This document shows, in pieces, positions 46,554 through 55,612 of a DNA stretch of 64,000 bases. This DNA comes from Vibrio sp. ES.051 (GTDB lineage Bacteria; Pseudomonadota; Gammaproteobacteria; Enterobacterales; Vibrionaceae). Each line of letters starts with the position of its first letter. Within the stretch, counting starts at the first letter, position 1. Location: assembly GCF_002563795.1 (NCBI RefSeq), contig NZ_PDJL01000003.1:868001-932000 (forward strand). The letters are read 5' to 3'. The notes beneath the pieces are model-generated. The model was given only the letters and a program-made list of their open reading frames with translations, did not search any database and was not told the origin of the DNA. Both the position numbers and the translations under genes were made by a program.

Positions 46554-48297
46554 TGTTTACTTCCTTACTATGTTGGAATTCGAGTTTGACGGTACAACCT
46601 TTATTTATCGATGCTTCGATGTGAAGATCGGCGTGCAGCCTCGCCGCACGCTCTTGCATGATACTCATACCGTAATGATTAAGTTTTTCGTCTTGATGTT
46701 CAAAACCTATTCCATCGTCTGTGACGCTGACTGTTATTTTTCCATTATTATCAAGGCATTGAATATGAATATTATCCGCTTTCGCGTGTTTGATGGCATT
46801 AATTGCGGCTTCTCTTATCAACTGTAGTAAATGCACCTGTTGATGTGCGTTCAATTCGGTTGATGAGATACCATTTTTCAAAGAGATCTCTGCCGAGGTT
46901 TGTTCGTTCAGGCTTTCAACCATGTCTTGTAGTGCCTGACCAAAACCGGCCTCTTTTATTGTCAGACGAAATGTCGTCAGAAGCTCTCGCAGTTGAGTGT
47001 AAGCAGCAGACAAACCAGTATCTAACTCGGCTATGACTTGGTTGGCCTGTGTAATCGCACTTTCATCGGGTAAGTTTTTCACGCTTCTCTTAAGCAAAGC
47101 TACTTGGATTTTTAGGTAAGAAAGCGCCTGAGCTAGAGAGTCATGGAGCTCTCTTGCAATCGTCGCACGTTCTTCCATCAACAAAATCTGTTCTGCTTGT
47201 CGCTGGGCACGATTATAATATACGGCTCGTGAAAGAATCTGCACAAAGTTGTCAATGAGCGCCTCATTGGGACAAGGTAGCCCGGCTTTCCAGTATAAGT
47301 ACCCGAGATGCTCGCCATCTAAAGTCATCGCTTTGGTGTGACACTGATTATCGCAGTCATGACAACATTCTTCCCCTTCCATCAATATCCAACTTGGCTC
47401 GCCCAGTTGCTCGATTTCAAGTTTGACGGCCTTAATGCCTTCTAAGCTCGCAATATGCTGTAAAATGGCCTGAAAATTATCTTGATTAATACGCGATGCC
47501 GTTAGCTCTTTAGAAGAGTCATACAACACCTCAAGCGATTGATTCGCATGTTGCAACTTCCGAGTTTTCTCATCAACAGCTTGTTCTAACCCGCGGTACA
47601 GCTTGCCAAGATCCGCCGCCATTTGGTTAAAAGTTCGGGTAAGGATTCCCATTTCATTATCACTGGATACGGCAAGTGATACATCAAAAGAACGGTTTTT
47701 GATCTGTTCACTAGCAAAGACTAACGCCCGTAAAGGCCTCACCACTTCAAGCCGAACAAAGTAAACAACAAACATACTGACGCAAAGGATGCCACCAAGC
47801 CCTAACCCACCAATCCAAGCTAAGTTCATCAGCTTCTGTTCTGAAAAATTTTGCAGTTTGAAAACAAACTCATCTATCTGTTGTACAAACCCTGCGACGA
47901 GTTGTTGATACTCCTCCGGATCATCGCCTTGTAAAACCGATTTAAGATCGTGCCATCTCATGATTAACCGGTAGTAATCTTGCGTTATGTCTTTTGGCAC
48001 AGACCAATGCTGCAGTGCCTTCATTGAAGGCGAATAAATCGAATATTCGAATGTGTCAATATGTGAAGAGTAATCAACCGATTTTATCTGTATATCGTGT
48101 GCCAGGCGGTAGCTTTGCATCCGCATTGAGCCGGCCACATTAACCGCCTCGGCATCGTTCAAACTGGATGCTAAAGTAAAAATTGCAAAACCAGTGGTTG
48201 CAACCGACAACAACAAGATAACGAGCATTGCGGACGCAATCGTACGCGTCACTGACTTTTTCACATTTTTAAACAATCTGAATCCTCGCCTATTCAT
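46540..48297 (-). CDS. narQ: nitrate/nitrite sensor histidine kinase NarQ
   Basis: A 585-residue membrane kinase. TM1 (about 18-40) is followed directly by the nitrate-binding P-box NVAGSMRMQSYRLAHDIQIK, then a periplasmic helical domain, TM2 (about 158-180) and HAMP. A central region carries a cysteine cluster (GEECCHDCDNQC, about 308-320). The kinase core has the phosphorylated His in RATIARELHDSLAQALSYLK (HisKA_3), N-box REAAINAIKHAKA and G-box VTDDGIGFEH. I took the ATG at 48297 rather than a TTG two codons upstream. Confidence 0.92.
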   Translation of the reverse strand: MNRRGFRLFKNVKKSVTRTIASAMLVILLLSVATTGFAIFTLASSLNDAEAVNVAGSMRMQSYRLAHDIQIKSVDYSSHIDTFEYSIYSPSMKALQHWSVPKDITQDYYRLIMRWHDLKSVLQGDDPEEYQQLVAGFVQQIDEFVFKLQNFSEQKLMNLAWIGGLGLGGILCVSMFVVYFVRLEVVRPLRALVFASEQIKNRSFDVSLAVSSDNEMGILTRTFNQMAADLGKLYRGLEQAVDEKTRKLQHANQSLEVLYDSSKELTASRINQDNFQAILQHIASLEGIKAVKLEIEQLGEPSWILMEGEECCHDCDNQCHTKAMTLDGEHLGYLYWKAGLPCPNEALIDNFVQILSRAVYYNRAQRQAEQILLMEERATIARELHDSLAQALSYLKIQVALLKRSVKNLPDESAITQANQVIAELDTGLSAAYTQLRELLTTFRLTIKEAGFGQALQDMVESLNEQTSAEISLKNGISSTELNAHQQVHLLQLIREAAINAIKHAKADNIHIQCLDNNGKITVSVTDDGIGFEHQDEKLNHYGMSIMQERAARLHADLHIEASINKGCTVKLEFQHSKEVNSDSV

Positions 48298-48370
48298 TGC
48301 CAACTCATGTGAGCAACGAACCCATTAGTTTGCAACTTTATCAATATGTGATCACCTACGCCGGAATTTA

Positions 48371-48384
48371 TTGATCCAAAACAA
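48371..48384 (+). promoter_or_regulatory. FNR-like site upstream of napF
   Basis: TTGATCCAAAACAA fits the FNR consensus TTGAT-N4-ATCAA with one mismatch. It lies about 71 bp upstream of the predicted napF transcription start, so FNR-type anaerobic control is likely. Confidence 0.6.
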
Positions 48385-48398
48385 TATTGCCCCCTATT

Positions 48399-48414
48399 TA
48401 CCCCCTAAGAGGTA
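48399..48414 (+). promoter_or_regulatory. NarP 7-2-7 binding site upstream of napF
   Basis: TACCCCCTAAGAGGTA matches the NarL/NarP heptamer pair TACYYMT-N2-AKRRGTA at all but one position. Its centre is about 42 bp before the predicted start of transcription, a class II-like activator position. Confidence 0.7.
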
Positions 48415-48436
48415 TTTATACAAATATGTCAAAAAC

Positions 48437-48442
48437 TACAAT
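48437..48442 (+). promoter_or_regulatory. candidate -10 hexamer of the nap promoter
   Basis: TACAAT, one mismatch from TATAAT, placed about 30 bp downstream of the NarP dyad centre. No -35 is needed for an activator-dependent promoter. Confidence 0.5.
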
Positions 48443-48521
48443 TTCATTAACTTTAATGACAGTTTATTAATGAAAGCTGTGGGCTATGCTTAGCTCAGGT
48501 TCCAAGTTTCGAGGTGACTAA

Positions 48522-49007
48522 GTGGTAGATCTTTCCAGAAGAAGGTTCTTTGCAAGAAAAACACTCACCGATAACACCGCGCGTCTGCCTTGGTTAGCCC
48601 AACCAGAACGCTTTACGGATGATTGTACACGTTGCGGAAAGTGCATTGATGCCTGTGAAACGAAAATTATAACCAAAAGTGATGGCGGATTCCCGTCAGT
48701 CGATTTTTCTATCGATGAGTGCACATTTTGCTATCAGTGTGCCGATGCGTGTCCAGAGCCGCTTTTCTTACCTAAGACAGAGCAACCTTGGCAAGCAAAG
48801 GCCAATATTAAAGACTCTTGCTTAGCCAAACAGAATGTCGAATGTCGAAGTTGTGGGGATATGTGCGACCCAATGGCGATCCAGTTCAAGTTAGAGCTAG
48901 GAAAAGTAGCACAACCCAATTTAGACCTTGATGAGTGTAACGGCTGCGGCGCCTGTGTTTCTGTGTGCCCGACTTCATCCATCAATGTGAGCAATATAAC
49001 AGCCTAA
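48522..49007 (+). CDS. napF: ferredoxin-type protein NapF
   Basis: A 161-residue cytoplasmic iron-sulphur protein thought to help insert or activate the NapA cluster. Cysteine motifs: CTRCGKCIDAC, CTFCYQCADACPEP and CNGCGACVSVCPT are normal 4Fe-4S patterns, while CRSCGDMC is a variant. The RRRFFARK start resembles a Tat motif but no signal follows. The GTG start has GAGGTGA upstream. It is the first gene of the napFDABC operon, divergent from narQP. Confidence 0.94.
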   Translation: MVDLSRRRFFARKTLTDNTARLPWLAQPERFTDDCTRCGKCIDACETKIITKSDGGFPSVDFSIDECTFCYQCADACPEPLFLPKTEQPWQAKANIKDSCLAKQNVECRSCGDMCDPMAIQFKLELGKVAQPNLDLDECNGCGACVSVCPTSSINVSNITA

Positions 49008-49048
49008 GTCGTATGTCGTCGATCAAAGGCAATAAATGAGAGAGCTAT

Positions 49049-49357
49049 ATGTCGCTAAACGAAGTGCATATTTCAAGTCTGGTCGTACACGTACTGCCAG
49101 AGCACCTAGATGACATCAAAAAACAGATTGAGGCACATGAAAATGCAGAAATCTACGGTGACAGTCCAGAAGGCAAAATCGTGGTGGTGCTTGAAACCAA
49201 GAATCAAGGATTCATCACTGACACTATCGATGCCATTAATAATTTACCGAATGTCTTAAGCACAGTATTGGTCTATCACCAAATCGAAACTGCGCTTGAA
49301 GAAACAGATGAAGAAGACACTAGAACACCACATTCCCAAATCGAGGGTGAAGTATGA
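49049..49357 (+). CDS. napD: NapA signal-binding chaperone NapD
   Basis: A 102-residue ferredoxin-fold chaperone that holds the Tat signal of NapA until the molybdenum cofactor is in place. Family features: [18 protein letters not shown] (about 5-22), GKIVVVLE and [12 protein letters not shown]. Its stop overlaps the napA start (ATGA), so the chaperone and its client are translationally coupled. Confidence 0.94.
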   Translation: MSLNEVHISSLVVHVLPEHLDDIKKQIEAHENAEIYGDSPEGKIVVVLETKNQGFITDTIDAINNLPNVLSTVLVYHQIETALEETDEEDTRTPHSQIEGEV

Positions 49358-51843
49358 AAATGACAAGACGTGCGTTTGTGAAAGCAAACGCAGCTGCATC
49401 AGCGGCTGCTGTCGCAGGTGTGACACTACCAGCATCCGCTACCAACTTGATTGCAAGCTCTGATCAAACCAAGATCACATGGGACAAAGCACCTTGTCGT
49501 TTCTGCGGTACTGGTTGCTCTGTTCTTGTTGGGACTCAAAACGGCAAAGTAGTAGCAACACAAGGTGATCCAGAAGCCCCAGTAAACAAAGGCTTAAACT
49601 GCATTAAAGGTTATTTCCTTTCTAAGATCATGTACGGTCAAGACCGTTTAACTCAACCTTTACTGCGCATGAAAAATGGCAAATACCATAAAGAAGGGGA
49701 TTTTACTCCCGTCTCTTGGGATGACGCTTTTGATATCATGGCCGAAAAATGGAAAGCCTCCCTCGAGAAAAAAGGCCCGACGAGCGTTGGGATGTTTGGT
49801 TCTGGTCAATGGACCGTGATGGAAGGTTACGCCGCCTCTAAAATGATGAAAGCGGGCTTTCGCTCTAACAATATCGATCCAAACGCACGTCACTGTATGG
49901 CGTCAGCAGTAGTGGGCTTTATGCGGGCTTTTGGTATTGATGAACCAATGGGCTGTTATGATGACTTCGAGAACGCAGATACATTCGTTCTTTGGGGATC
50001 AAATATGGCAGAAATGCACCCCGTTTTGTGGACTCGTATTACTGACCGTCGATTAAGCTACCCTCACGTGAAAGTAAACGTACTTTCTACTTACTACCAT
50101 CGTTCATTTGAGTTGGCAGATCACGGCTACATTTTTAACCCACAGTCTGACCTCGCGATTGCTAACTACATCGCAAACTACATCATTGAAAACGATGCTG
50201 TGAATTGGGATTTTGTGAATAAACACACGAACTTTACCCAAGCAGACATCGATATCGGTTACGGCCTGCGTGACGATGACCCGCTTCAGACAGCTGCGAA
50301 GAACCCGAACTCTGGCAAATTGACATCAACCTCTTTCGAAGAGTACAAACAATCAGTCGCGCCATACACGGTAGAGAAAGCGTCTGAGATCTCTGGTGTT
50401 GAGAAAGAAAAGCTGATCGAGCTTGCAAAACAATACGCGGATCCAAACACCAAAGTGATGTCGCTGTGGACTATGGGTATGAACCAACATACTCGCGGTG
50501 TGTGGATGAACAACTTGGTGTACAACCTTCACCTGCTAACAGGTAAGATTTCGACTCCGGGCAACAGCCCCTTCTCACTAACGGGTCAGCCTTCCGCTTG
50601 TGGTACGGCACGTGAAGTTGGTACTTTTGCGCACCGTTTACCAGCAGACATGGTGGTAGCAAACCCTAAACACCGTCAGATAGCAGAGAAGATCTGGAAA
50701 CTACCTGAAGGTACTATTCCGCCAAAACCCGGCTTTCACGCCGTACTACAAGACCGTATGTTGAATGACGGCGTTCTGAACTGTTACTGGGTGCAATGTA
50801 ATAACAACATGCAAGCAGGCCCGAACATCAACGCCGAACGCATACCTGGTTACCGTAACCCAGAGAACTTCATTGTGGTTTCTGACCCTTATCCGACCGC
50901 AACAGCGCAAGCGGCTGACCTTATCCTGCCAACGGCAATGTGGATTGAGAAAGAAGGCGCTTACGGTAACGCAGAGCGTCGTACCCAAGCTTGGTACCAA
51001 CAAGTTGGTACGGTTGGCGAAGCCAAATCTGACTTATGGCAGGTCATGGAATTCTCTAAACGCTTCAAGATAGAAGAAGTATGGCCCGAAGATCTCTTAA
51101 ACAAAGCGCCTGAACTGCGCGGTAAAACCATGTTCGACGTACTCTACCAAAATGGTAACGTTGACAAATTCCCTGTTGAAGAAGCGCGCACGTTGAATGA
51201 TGAATCTCACCATTTCGGCTTCTACGTACAGAAAGGCCTGTTCGAAGAATACGCAACGTTTGGCCGCGGTCACGGTCACGACTTAGCACCTTACGATGTC
51301 TACCATACTGTACGTGGTCTGCGTTGGCCTGTTGTTGATGGTAAAGAAACTCTATGGCGCTTTAAAGAAGGGTCAGATCCATACGCAAAAGCAGGTTCAG
51401 GTTGGGATTTCTACGGTAATGCAGATGGTAGAGCGAAGATTATCTCAGCGCCATACGAAGCGCCACCAGAGGTGCCAGATGCCGAGCACGATCTATGGCT
51501 ATGTACCGGACGGGTTCTTGAGCACTGGCACACAGGCACCATGACACGCCGTGTCCCTGAACTGTACAAAGCAGTACCAGATGCGGTGTGTTATATGCAC
51601 CCAGAGGATGCAAACGCACGTAACGTTCGCCGCGGTGAAGAGGTGCTGATTGCCAACAAGCGTGGTGAGGTTCGCGTTCGTGTTGAAACCCGCGGTCGTA
51701 ATCGTCCGCCAAAAGGTTTGGTCTTCGTACCGTTCTTTGATGCTCGTATTTTGATTAACAAGCTTATCCTTGATGCAACTGACCCACTGTCCAAACAGAC
51801 AGACTTTAAGAAGTGTCCGGTCAAAATCACTAAGGTTGCTTAA
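49354..51843 (+). CDS. napA: periplasmic nitrate reductase catalytic subunit NapA
   Basis: The 829-residue molybdopterin enzyme that reduces nitrate to nitrite in the periplasm. A Tat signal [20 protein letters not shown] is present. The 4Fe-4S cluster is bound by C48, C51, C55 and C83 (CRFCGTGC ... LNCIKG), and the molybdenum ligand is C181 in [14 protein letters not shown]. Length and all bis-MGD motifs are normal. Electrons come from NapC via NapB. Confidence 0.97.
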   Translation: MKMTRRAFVKANAAASAAAVAGVTLPASATNLIASSDQTKITWDKAPCRFCGTGCSVLVGTQNGKVVATQGDPEAPVNKGLNCIKGYFLSKIMYGQDRLTQPLLRMKNGKYHKEGDFTPVSWDDAFDIMAEKWKASLEKKGPTSVGMFGSGQWTVMEGYAASKMMKAGFRSNNIDPNARHCMASAVVGFMRAFGIDEPMGCYDDFENADTFVLWGSNMAEMHPVLWTRITDRRLSYPHVKVNVLSTYYHRSFELADHGYIFNPQSDLAIANYIANYIIENDAVNWDFVNKHTNFTQADIDIGYGLRDDDPLQTAAKNPNSGKLTSTSFEEYKQSVAPYTVEKASEISGVEKEKLIELAKQYADPNTKVMSLWTMGMNQHTRGVWMNNLVYNLHLLTGKISTPGNSPFSLTGQPSACGTAREVGTFAHRLPADMVVANPKHRQIAEKIWKLPEGTIPPKPGFHAVLQDRMLNDGVLNCYWVQCNNNMQAGPNINAERIPGYRNPENFIVVSDPYPTATAQAADLILPTAMWIEKEGAYGNAERRTQAWYQQVGTVGEAKSDLWQVMEFSKRFKIEEVWPEDLLNKAPELRGKTMFDVLYQNGNVDKFPVEEARTLNDESHHFGFYVQKGLFEEYATFGRGHGHDLAPYDVYHTVRGLRWPVVDGKETLWRFKEGSDPYAKAGSGWDFYGNADGRAKIISAPYEAPPEVPDAEHDLWLCTGRVLEHWHTGTMTRRVPELYKAVPDAVCYMHPEDANARNVRRGEEVLIANKRGEVRVRVETRGRNRPPKGLVFVPFFDARILINKLILDATDPLSKQTDFKKCPVKITKVA

Positions 51844-51920
51844 CCTTCAAATATCGACTGCTAAGGCCGTCATTACACGGCGGCCTGATAAAGAATTTAA
51901 GCCATAAAGGCGGAGATGAA

Positions 51921-52379
51921 ATGATGAAAAAATTACTTGTCGCACTTTTATCTGTAGGTGCTTTAGTGACAGGCATTGCGCAAGCTGAGTTGGATAACCC
52001 TGGCGGCATTGGTGGACTAGAGTCTCTACGTGGAATGTCCCAACTTGAAGAAACACGCCCAGCAGATGAGTTCAAAGACTTCCCGAAAGATCAAATTGTT
52101 GAAGATAGCTTTGTTTATCAACCACCATTGATTCCACACAGTATTCGTCACTACGAAGTGTCTTTGAATGCGAATAAATGTCTTGCGTGTCATAGCTGGA
52201 AAAATGCCAAAGAATCAGGCGCCACAAAAATCAGCGTAACTCACTACGTTAACCGAGAAGATGCAGTATTGGCAGATATGTCGCCTCGTCGATACTTCTG
52301 TTTACAATGCCACGTTCCACAAACTAATGCTCAGCCATTAGTGGAAAACAAGTTTGAGGCAGTTGATTCGCTTCAGTAA
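51921..52379 (+). CDS. napB: nitrate reductase cytochrome c-type subunit NapB
   Basis: A 152-residue dihaem cytochrome that passes electrons to NapA. The signal peptide is about 1-22 (AQA cleavage). Two haem sites are visible: CLACH (about 85-89) and CLQCH (about 125-129), with the distal His ligands in IPHSIRHYE and ISVTHYVNR. Two adjacent ATG codons are possible starts; GGAG lies 5 bp before the first. A small hairpin in the napA-napB gap may adjust relative expression. Confidence 0.95.
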   Translation: MMKKLLVALLSVGALVTGIAQAELDNPGGIGGLESLRGMSQLEETRPADEFKDFPKDQIVEDSFVYQPPLIPHSIRHYEVSLNANKCLACHSWKNAKESGATKISVTHYVNREDAVLADMSPRRYFCLQCHVPQTNAQPLVENKFEAVDSLQ

Positions 52380-52407
52380 TTGAAACGCGAGTACTAAGAG
52401 GTTATTT

Positions 52408-52986
52408 ATGAAAATACTTAAAGCGTTTTGGAAAAGACTGAAAAGCCCGAGTAAAGCCGCTGCAGGCGTGGTTTTATTCCTTGGTTTTGCCGGCGGTCTG
52501 CTGTTCTGGGGCGCATTCAACACGGGTATGGAAGCGACCAATACCGAAGAATTCTGCTCGGGGTGTCACGCACCAATCGTTGCAGAAATCAAAGAAACAA
52601 TTCATTACTCTAACCGCTCAGGGGTTCGAGCCATTTGTTCAGATTGTCACGTTCCTCATGAATGGACCGATAAAATCGTGCGTAAAGTTCAGGCGTCTAA
52701 AGAGCTGTTTGCTCATTACGTTCTGCGTACTATCGATACACCAGAGAAGTTCCAAGAACGTCGTGGTTACCTTGCTGAGCGAGAGTGGGCACGGATGAAG
52801 AAGAACGATTCTCTTGAATGTCGAAACTGTCACGAGTTCGATTACATGGACTACTCCCAGCAGGGTTCTCGTGCCGCAGAACAACACTCTACGGCACTGG
52901 CTTCTGGTGAGAAAACCTGTGTGGACTGTCACAAAGGTATCGCGCACAAATTACCAGACATGAGCGGCGTTGAAGGCTGGCATTAA
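52408..52986 (+). CDS. napC: tetrahaem cytochrome c quinol dehydrogenase NapC
   Basis: A 192-residue NapC/NirT-type quinol oxidase. One N-terminal membrane helix (about 19-38) anchors a periplasmic domain with four CxxCH sites: CSGCH, CSDCH, CRNCH and CVDCH. It takes electrons from menaquinol or ubiquinol to NapB-NapA. The length is normal for the family. AGAGGTTATTT precedes the ATG. Confidence 0.95.
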   Translation: MKILKAFWKRLKSPSKAAAGVVLFLGFAGGLLFWGAFNTGMEATNTEEFCSGCHAPIVAEIKETIHYSNRSGVRAICSDCHVPHEWTDKIVRKVQASKELFAHYVLRTIDTPEKFQERRGYLAEREWARMKKNDSLECRNCHEFDYMDYSQQGSRAAEQHSTALASGEKTCVDCHKGIAHKLPDMSGVEGWH

Positions 52987-53000
52987 AAAGGAGACTAACC

Positions 53001-53135
53001 ATGAGTACATTCGAATCTGTGATTTGGCATATCCTTGGATACAGTGCCATGCCAGTCATTATTCTTTCCGGTTTTGTGGCAGTAGCAGCAATCTCTCTCT
53101 GGCTATTGTCATTCGGTAAGGATAAAGAGGTGTAA
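53001..53135 (+). CDS. 44-aa membrane peptide at the end of the nap operon (TIGR02808/NapE-like)
   Basis: A 44-codon frame, too short for most gene callers: MSTFESVIWHILGYSAMPVI, then one hydrophobic helix (about 18-38) and a charged end GKDKEV. AAAGGAG lies 9 bp upstream, 14 bp after napC, and a terminator follows. I recall a short conserved family (TIGR02808) in exactly this place in vibrio and related nap operons. Size and topology recall NapE, but homology to NapE is not shown. A role in assembly or anchoring is likely but unproven. Confidence 0.8.
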   Translation: MSTFESVIWHILGYSAMPVIILSGFVAVAAISLWLLSFGKDKEV

Positions 53136-53186
53136 CTTAGCCGTTAATACACCTCTCCCCCGTCAACTTTGCCTATTTGTTGAAAA

Positions 53187-53220
53187 AAAAGCGCTGAGTA
53201 TTCACTCGGCGCTTTTCTTT
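53187..53220 (+). terminator. terminator of the nap operon
   Basis: Imperfect stem AAAAGCGCTGAGT / ACTCGGCGCTTTT followed by CTTTTT, about 50 bp after the last nap gene. Confidence 0.75.
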
Positions 53221-53328
53221 TTATATTTAGGGGCCACGAGAGTCGTCTGGTTCATATGTGCGACAGTGGTCATTAATCTGAAGTTGGGATAATTAAAGCG
53301 TATTGCCTCGTCTCACAACTGGTTAGCC

Positions 53329-53356
53329 ATAAAAAAAGCGGCCATGTCGACCGCTA
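53329..53356 (-). terminator. terminator of the pha operon
   Basis: Read on the minus strand: AGCGG ... CCGCT stem followed by TTTTTTT, 25 bp beyond the phaC stop codon. Confidence 0.75.
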
Positions 53357-53380
53357 ACGTTTACTACTATAGGGAGTTGT

Positions 53381-55156
53381 TTAAGACTCTTTTATTGGCA
53401 GAACCTGCTTAACATATTGTCCAGGTGCCTCATCAATTACTGGGTGGCTTTCCGACCCTGTAGAGAACGGTTCTAACTGCTCTTTGGGATTAAATTGTAG
53501 TAACCATTCGTCCCAATGAGTCCACCAAGAACCTTCTTTACGCTCAGCATTATTTAACCACTCCTCAGCAGAGTCATCGAGGGTATCATTCAGCCAGTAA
53601 CCATATTTATTTTTCGCCGGAGGGTTCACAATACCCGCAATGTGGCCTGATTCACCAAGAACAAATGTCTTGTTACCGCCAGTATTAAGTGCACCACGAT
53701 AAGTCCCTTGCCATAACGCAATATGGTCTTCTTTAGTGGATACAAAATAGCTAGGAATTTTTATCTTGTTGAGATCAATCCATACACCACCAATTTTCAC
53801 CCCTTTATCTTGCACCAACTTATTCTCAAGGTAGAGCTCACGAAGCAAGAAGTTATGGCTGGCAGCGCTTACGTTCGTGCTATCACTGTTCCAGTACAAC
53901 AAGTCAAAATCTACGGGGCTATTGCCTTTAAGGTAATTGTCCACATAGTAGTTCCAGTACAAGCTGTTTTCGCGCAGTAGGCTGAACGTCACACTTAAAG
54001 AACGACCATCCATATACCCTTTTGCGTTGTTTTGCGCCTCTATAGCACCAACAATAGTGTCATTAATGTATGCTCCAACTTCTCCTGGCTGAGAGAAATC
54101 TAATAGCGTCGTAAAGAATGTGGCCGACTTAATACGCTTTTTCATTCGTTTCGCGGCGTAGTACGCAACCGTACTCGCGAGAACGGTACCACCAATACAA
54201 TAACCCGCAGCGTTGATCTGTTCTTGTCCAGTGATATCTTCAATTGCAGCAACAGCCTTCACCACTCCTTCTGTAACATAATCGCCAAACTCCACATGCG
54301 CTTGTGCCTTTCCAGGGTTGCGCCATGAGATCATGAATACGCTGTGACCTTGTTCTAGCAGCCATCGAACCATCGAGTTTTTTGCGGTTAGATCGAGAAT
54401 GTAATACTTATTGATGAAAGGCGGGACGATAAGCAGTGGTGTGGCATTCACCTTTTCCGTTAAAGGACGATATTGGATCAGCTCAAAAAGCTCACTCTTA
54501 AACACTACGTCACCAGCGGTGGTAGCCACATTCTCACCCACACGGAAAGCGTTATTGTTAGTCATTCGCACTTTCAAAATATCCGCACTTGACTCAACGT
54601 CCTCTTTCAACTGCTCTAAGCCAGCAAGTAGATTTTGGCCATTCTGCTCAAGTGTCAACTTTAAAAGTTCAGGGTTCGTTGCGATGAAATTCGAAGGGGA
54701 CAGTGCATTGATGGCTTGACGAGAAAAGAAAAGAATACGTTCCTTTGATTTTTCATCCAAGCCCTCTAGCGACTCGATGGTGTCTAGATAAGTCTTACTG
54801 AATAACAGGTAGGATTGCTTGATAAAGCTGTACATCGCTTCATTTTGCCACGCTTCGTTTGAAAAACGCTTATCGCCTTTTTCGGCTTCAATGACTTGAG
54901 TTTGGTTACCAGCTAACGCCACATTCTGCCAAATTTGTAACTGTTGTTCCCACCACTCTGCTTGTAGTTTCAAAATCGAAGCAGGTTGATTCGCAGTTTG
55001 TTCGAACAGCTTAGCAGCGTCCTCAAAGTTCACTTCTTGCATGGCCTTGTTTAAAGGAGAATTCACGACTGCCTTGTTGACTTCGAAATCATGCCACCAT
55101 TGTTGATTGGTTTGTTGAAGCTTCACAAGATAGTCCGAAAAGAAGTGCTGAAACAT
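53381..55156 (-). CDS. phaC: class I poly(R)-hydroxyalkanoate synthase
   Basis: The 591-residue polymerase that joins 3-hydroxybutyryl-CoA units into PHB. The lipase-like box GYCIGGT holds the catalytic Cys320. The later Asp lies in the STKEDHIA segment and the His in GESGHIAGIVNPP. Single-subunit length and the long N-terminal helical region (about 1-190) mark class I. The ATG at 55156 has AGGAGT upstream. It is the last gene of phaB-phaA-phaP-phaC. Confidence 0.95.
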   Translation of the reverse strand: MFQHFFSDYLVKLQQTNQQWWHDFEVNKAVVNSPLNKAMQEVNFEDAAKLFEQTANQPASILKLQAEWWEQQLQIWQNVALAGNQTQVIEAEKGDKRFSNEAWQNEAMYSFIKQSYLLFSKTYLDTIESLEGLDEKSKERILFFSRQAINALSPSNFIATNPELLKLTLEQNGQNLLAGLEQLKEDVESSADILKVRMTNNNAFRVGENVATTAGDVVFKSELFELIQYRPLTEKVNATPLLIVPPFINKYYILDLTAKNSMVRWLLEQGHSVFMISWRNPGKAQAHVEFGDYVTEGVVKAVAAIEDITGQEQINAAGYCIGGTVLASTVAYYAAKRMKKRIKSATFFTTLLDFSQPGEVGAYINDTIVGAIEAQNNAKGYMDGRSLSVTFSLLRENSLYWNYYVDNYLKGNSPVDFDLLYWNSDSTNVSAASHNFLLRELYLENKLVQDKGVKIGGVWIDLNKIKIPSYFVSTKEDHIALWQGTYRGALNTGGNKTFVLGESGHIAGIVNPPAKNKYGYWLNDTLDDSAEEWLNNAERKEGSWWTHWDEWLLQFNPKEQLEPFSTGSESHPVIDEAPGQYVKQVLPIKES

Positions 55157-55221
55157 AGTCTTACTCCTATATTCGGAAAAAACAACGCCGCCCAAGCTTA
55201 GGGCGGCGAGAATCGGACAAA

Positions 55222-55569
55222 TTACACTGGAGTAACAGTCTTTAGATTTTCCGAAGTCATTTTCTCAACGTCTTCTTTGAATTCTTTTGCAATAGATTGC
55301 AGCTTATTGCTGTCATCCATCATTTGTTGAGAAAGTTTAGTAAGTACGCTTAGTTGCTGGCTATTGAAAGCCGTAAGAGAAGCCACATCTTTGATTTCTG
55401 ACGCTGCCTTCATTTGGTTCATACCTAATTCACTGTAAGTGCGAATTGCGTTCAGTTGAAGTTCGGTAAGCACTTCTACGTTTTTCGTTACTAGCTTATT
55501 GAACTTCAAGTATGGTTCTAGATTCTTTTCAGTTTGATCGCTAAATGTTTTGAAGAAATCAGTGTACAT
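55222..55569 (-). CDS. phaP: phasin family protein
   Basis: A 115-residue, wholly helical amphipathic protein that coats PHB granules. Family features are the aromatic start YTDFFKTFSDQTEKNLEPYL and long Q/N-rich amphipathic heptads (LQLNAIRTYSELGMNQMKAA). Its place between phaA and phaC supports the call. It has no signal peptide. Confidence 0.9.
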   Translation of the reverse strand: MYTDFFKTFSDQTEKNLEPYLKFNKLVTKNVEVLTELQLNAIRTYSELGMNQMKAASEIKDVASLTAFNSQQLSVLTKLSQQMMDDSNKLQSIAKEFKEDVEKMTSENLKTVTPV

Positions 55570-55612
55570 TGTGTATCTCCTAGATAAAATTTGAAAATGT
55601 CCGTTTAAATAA

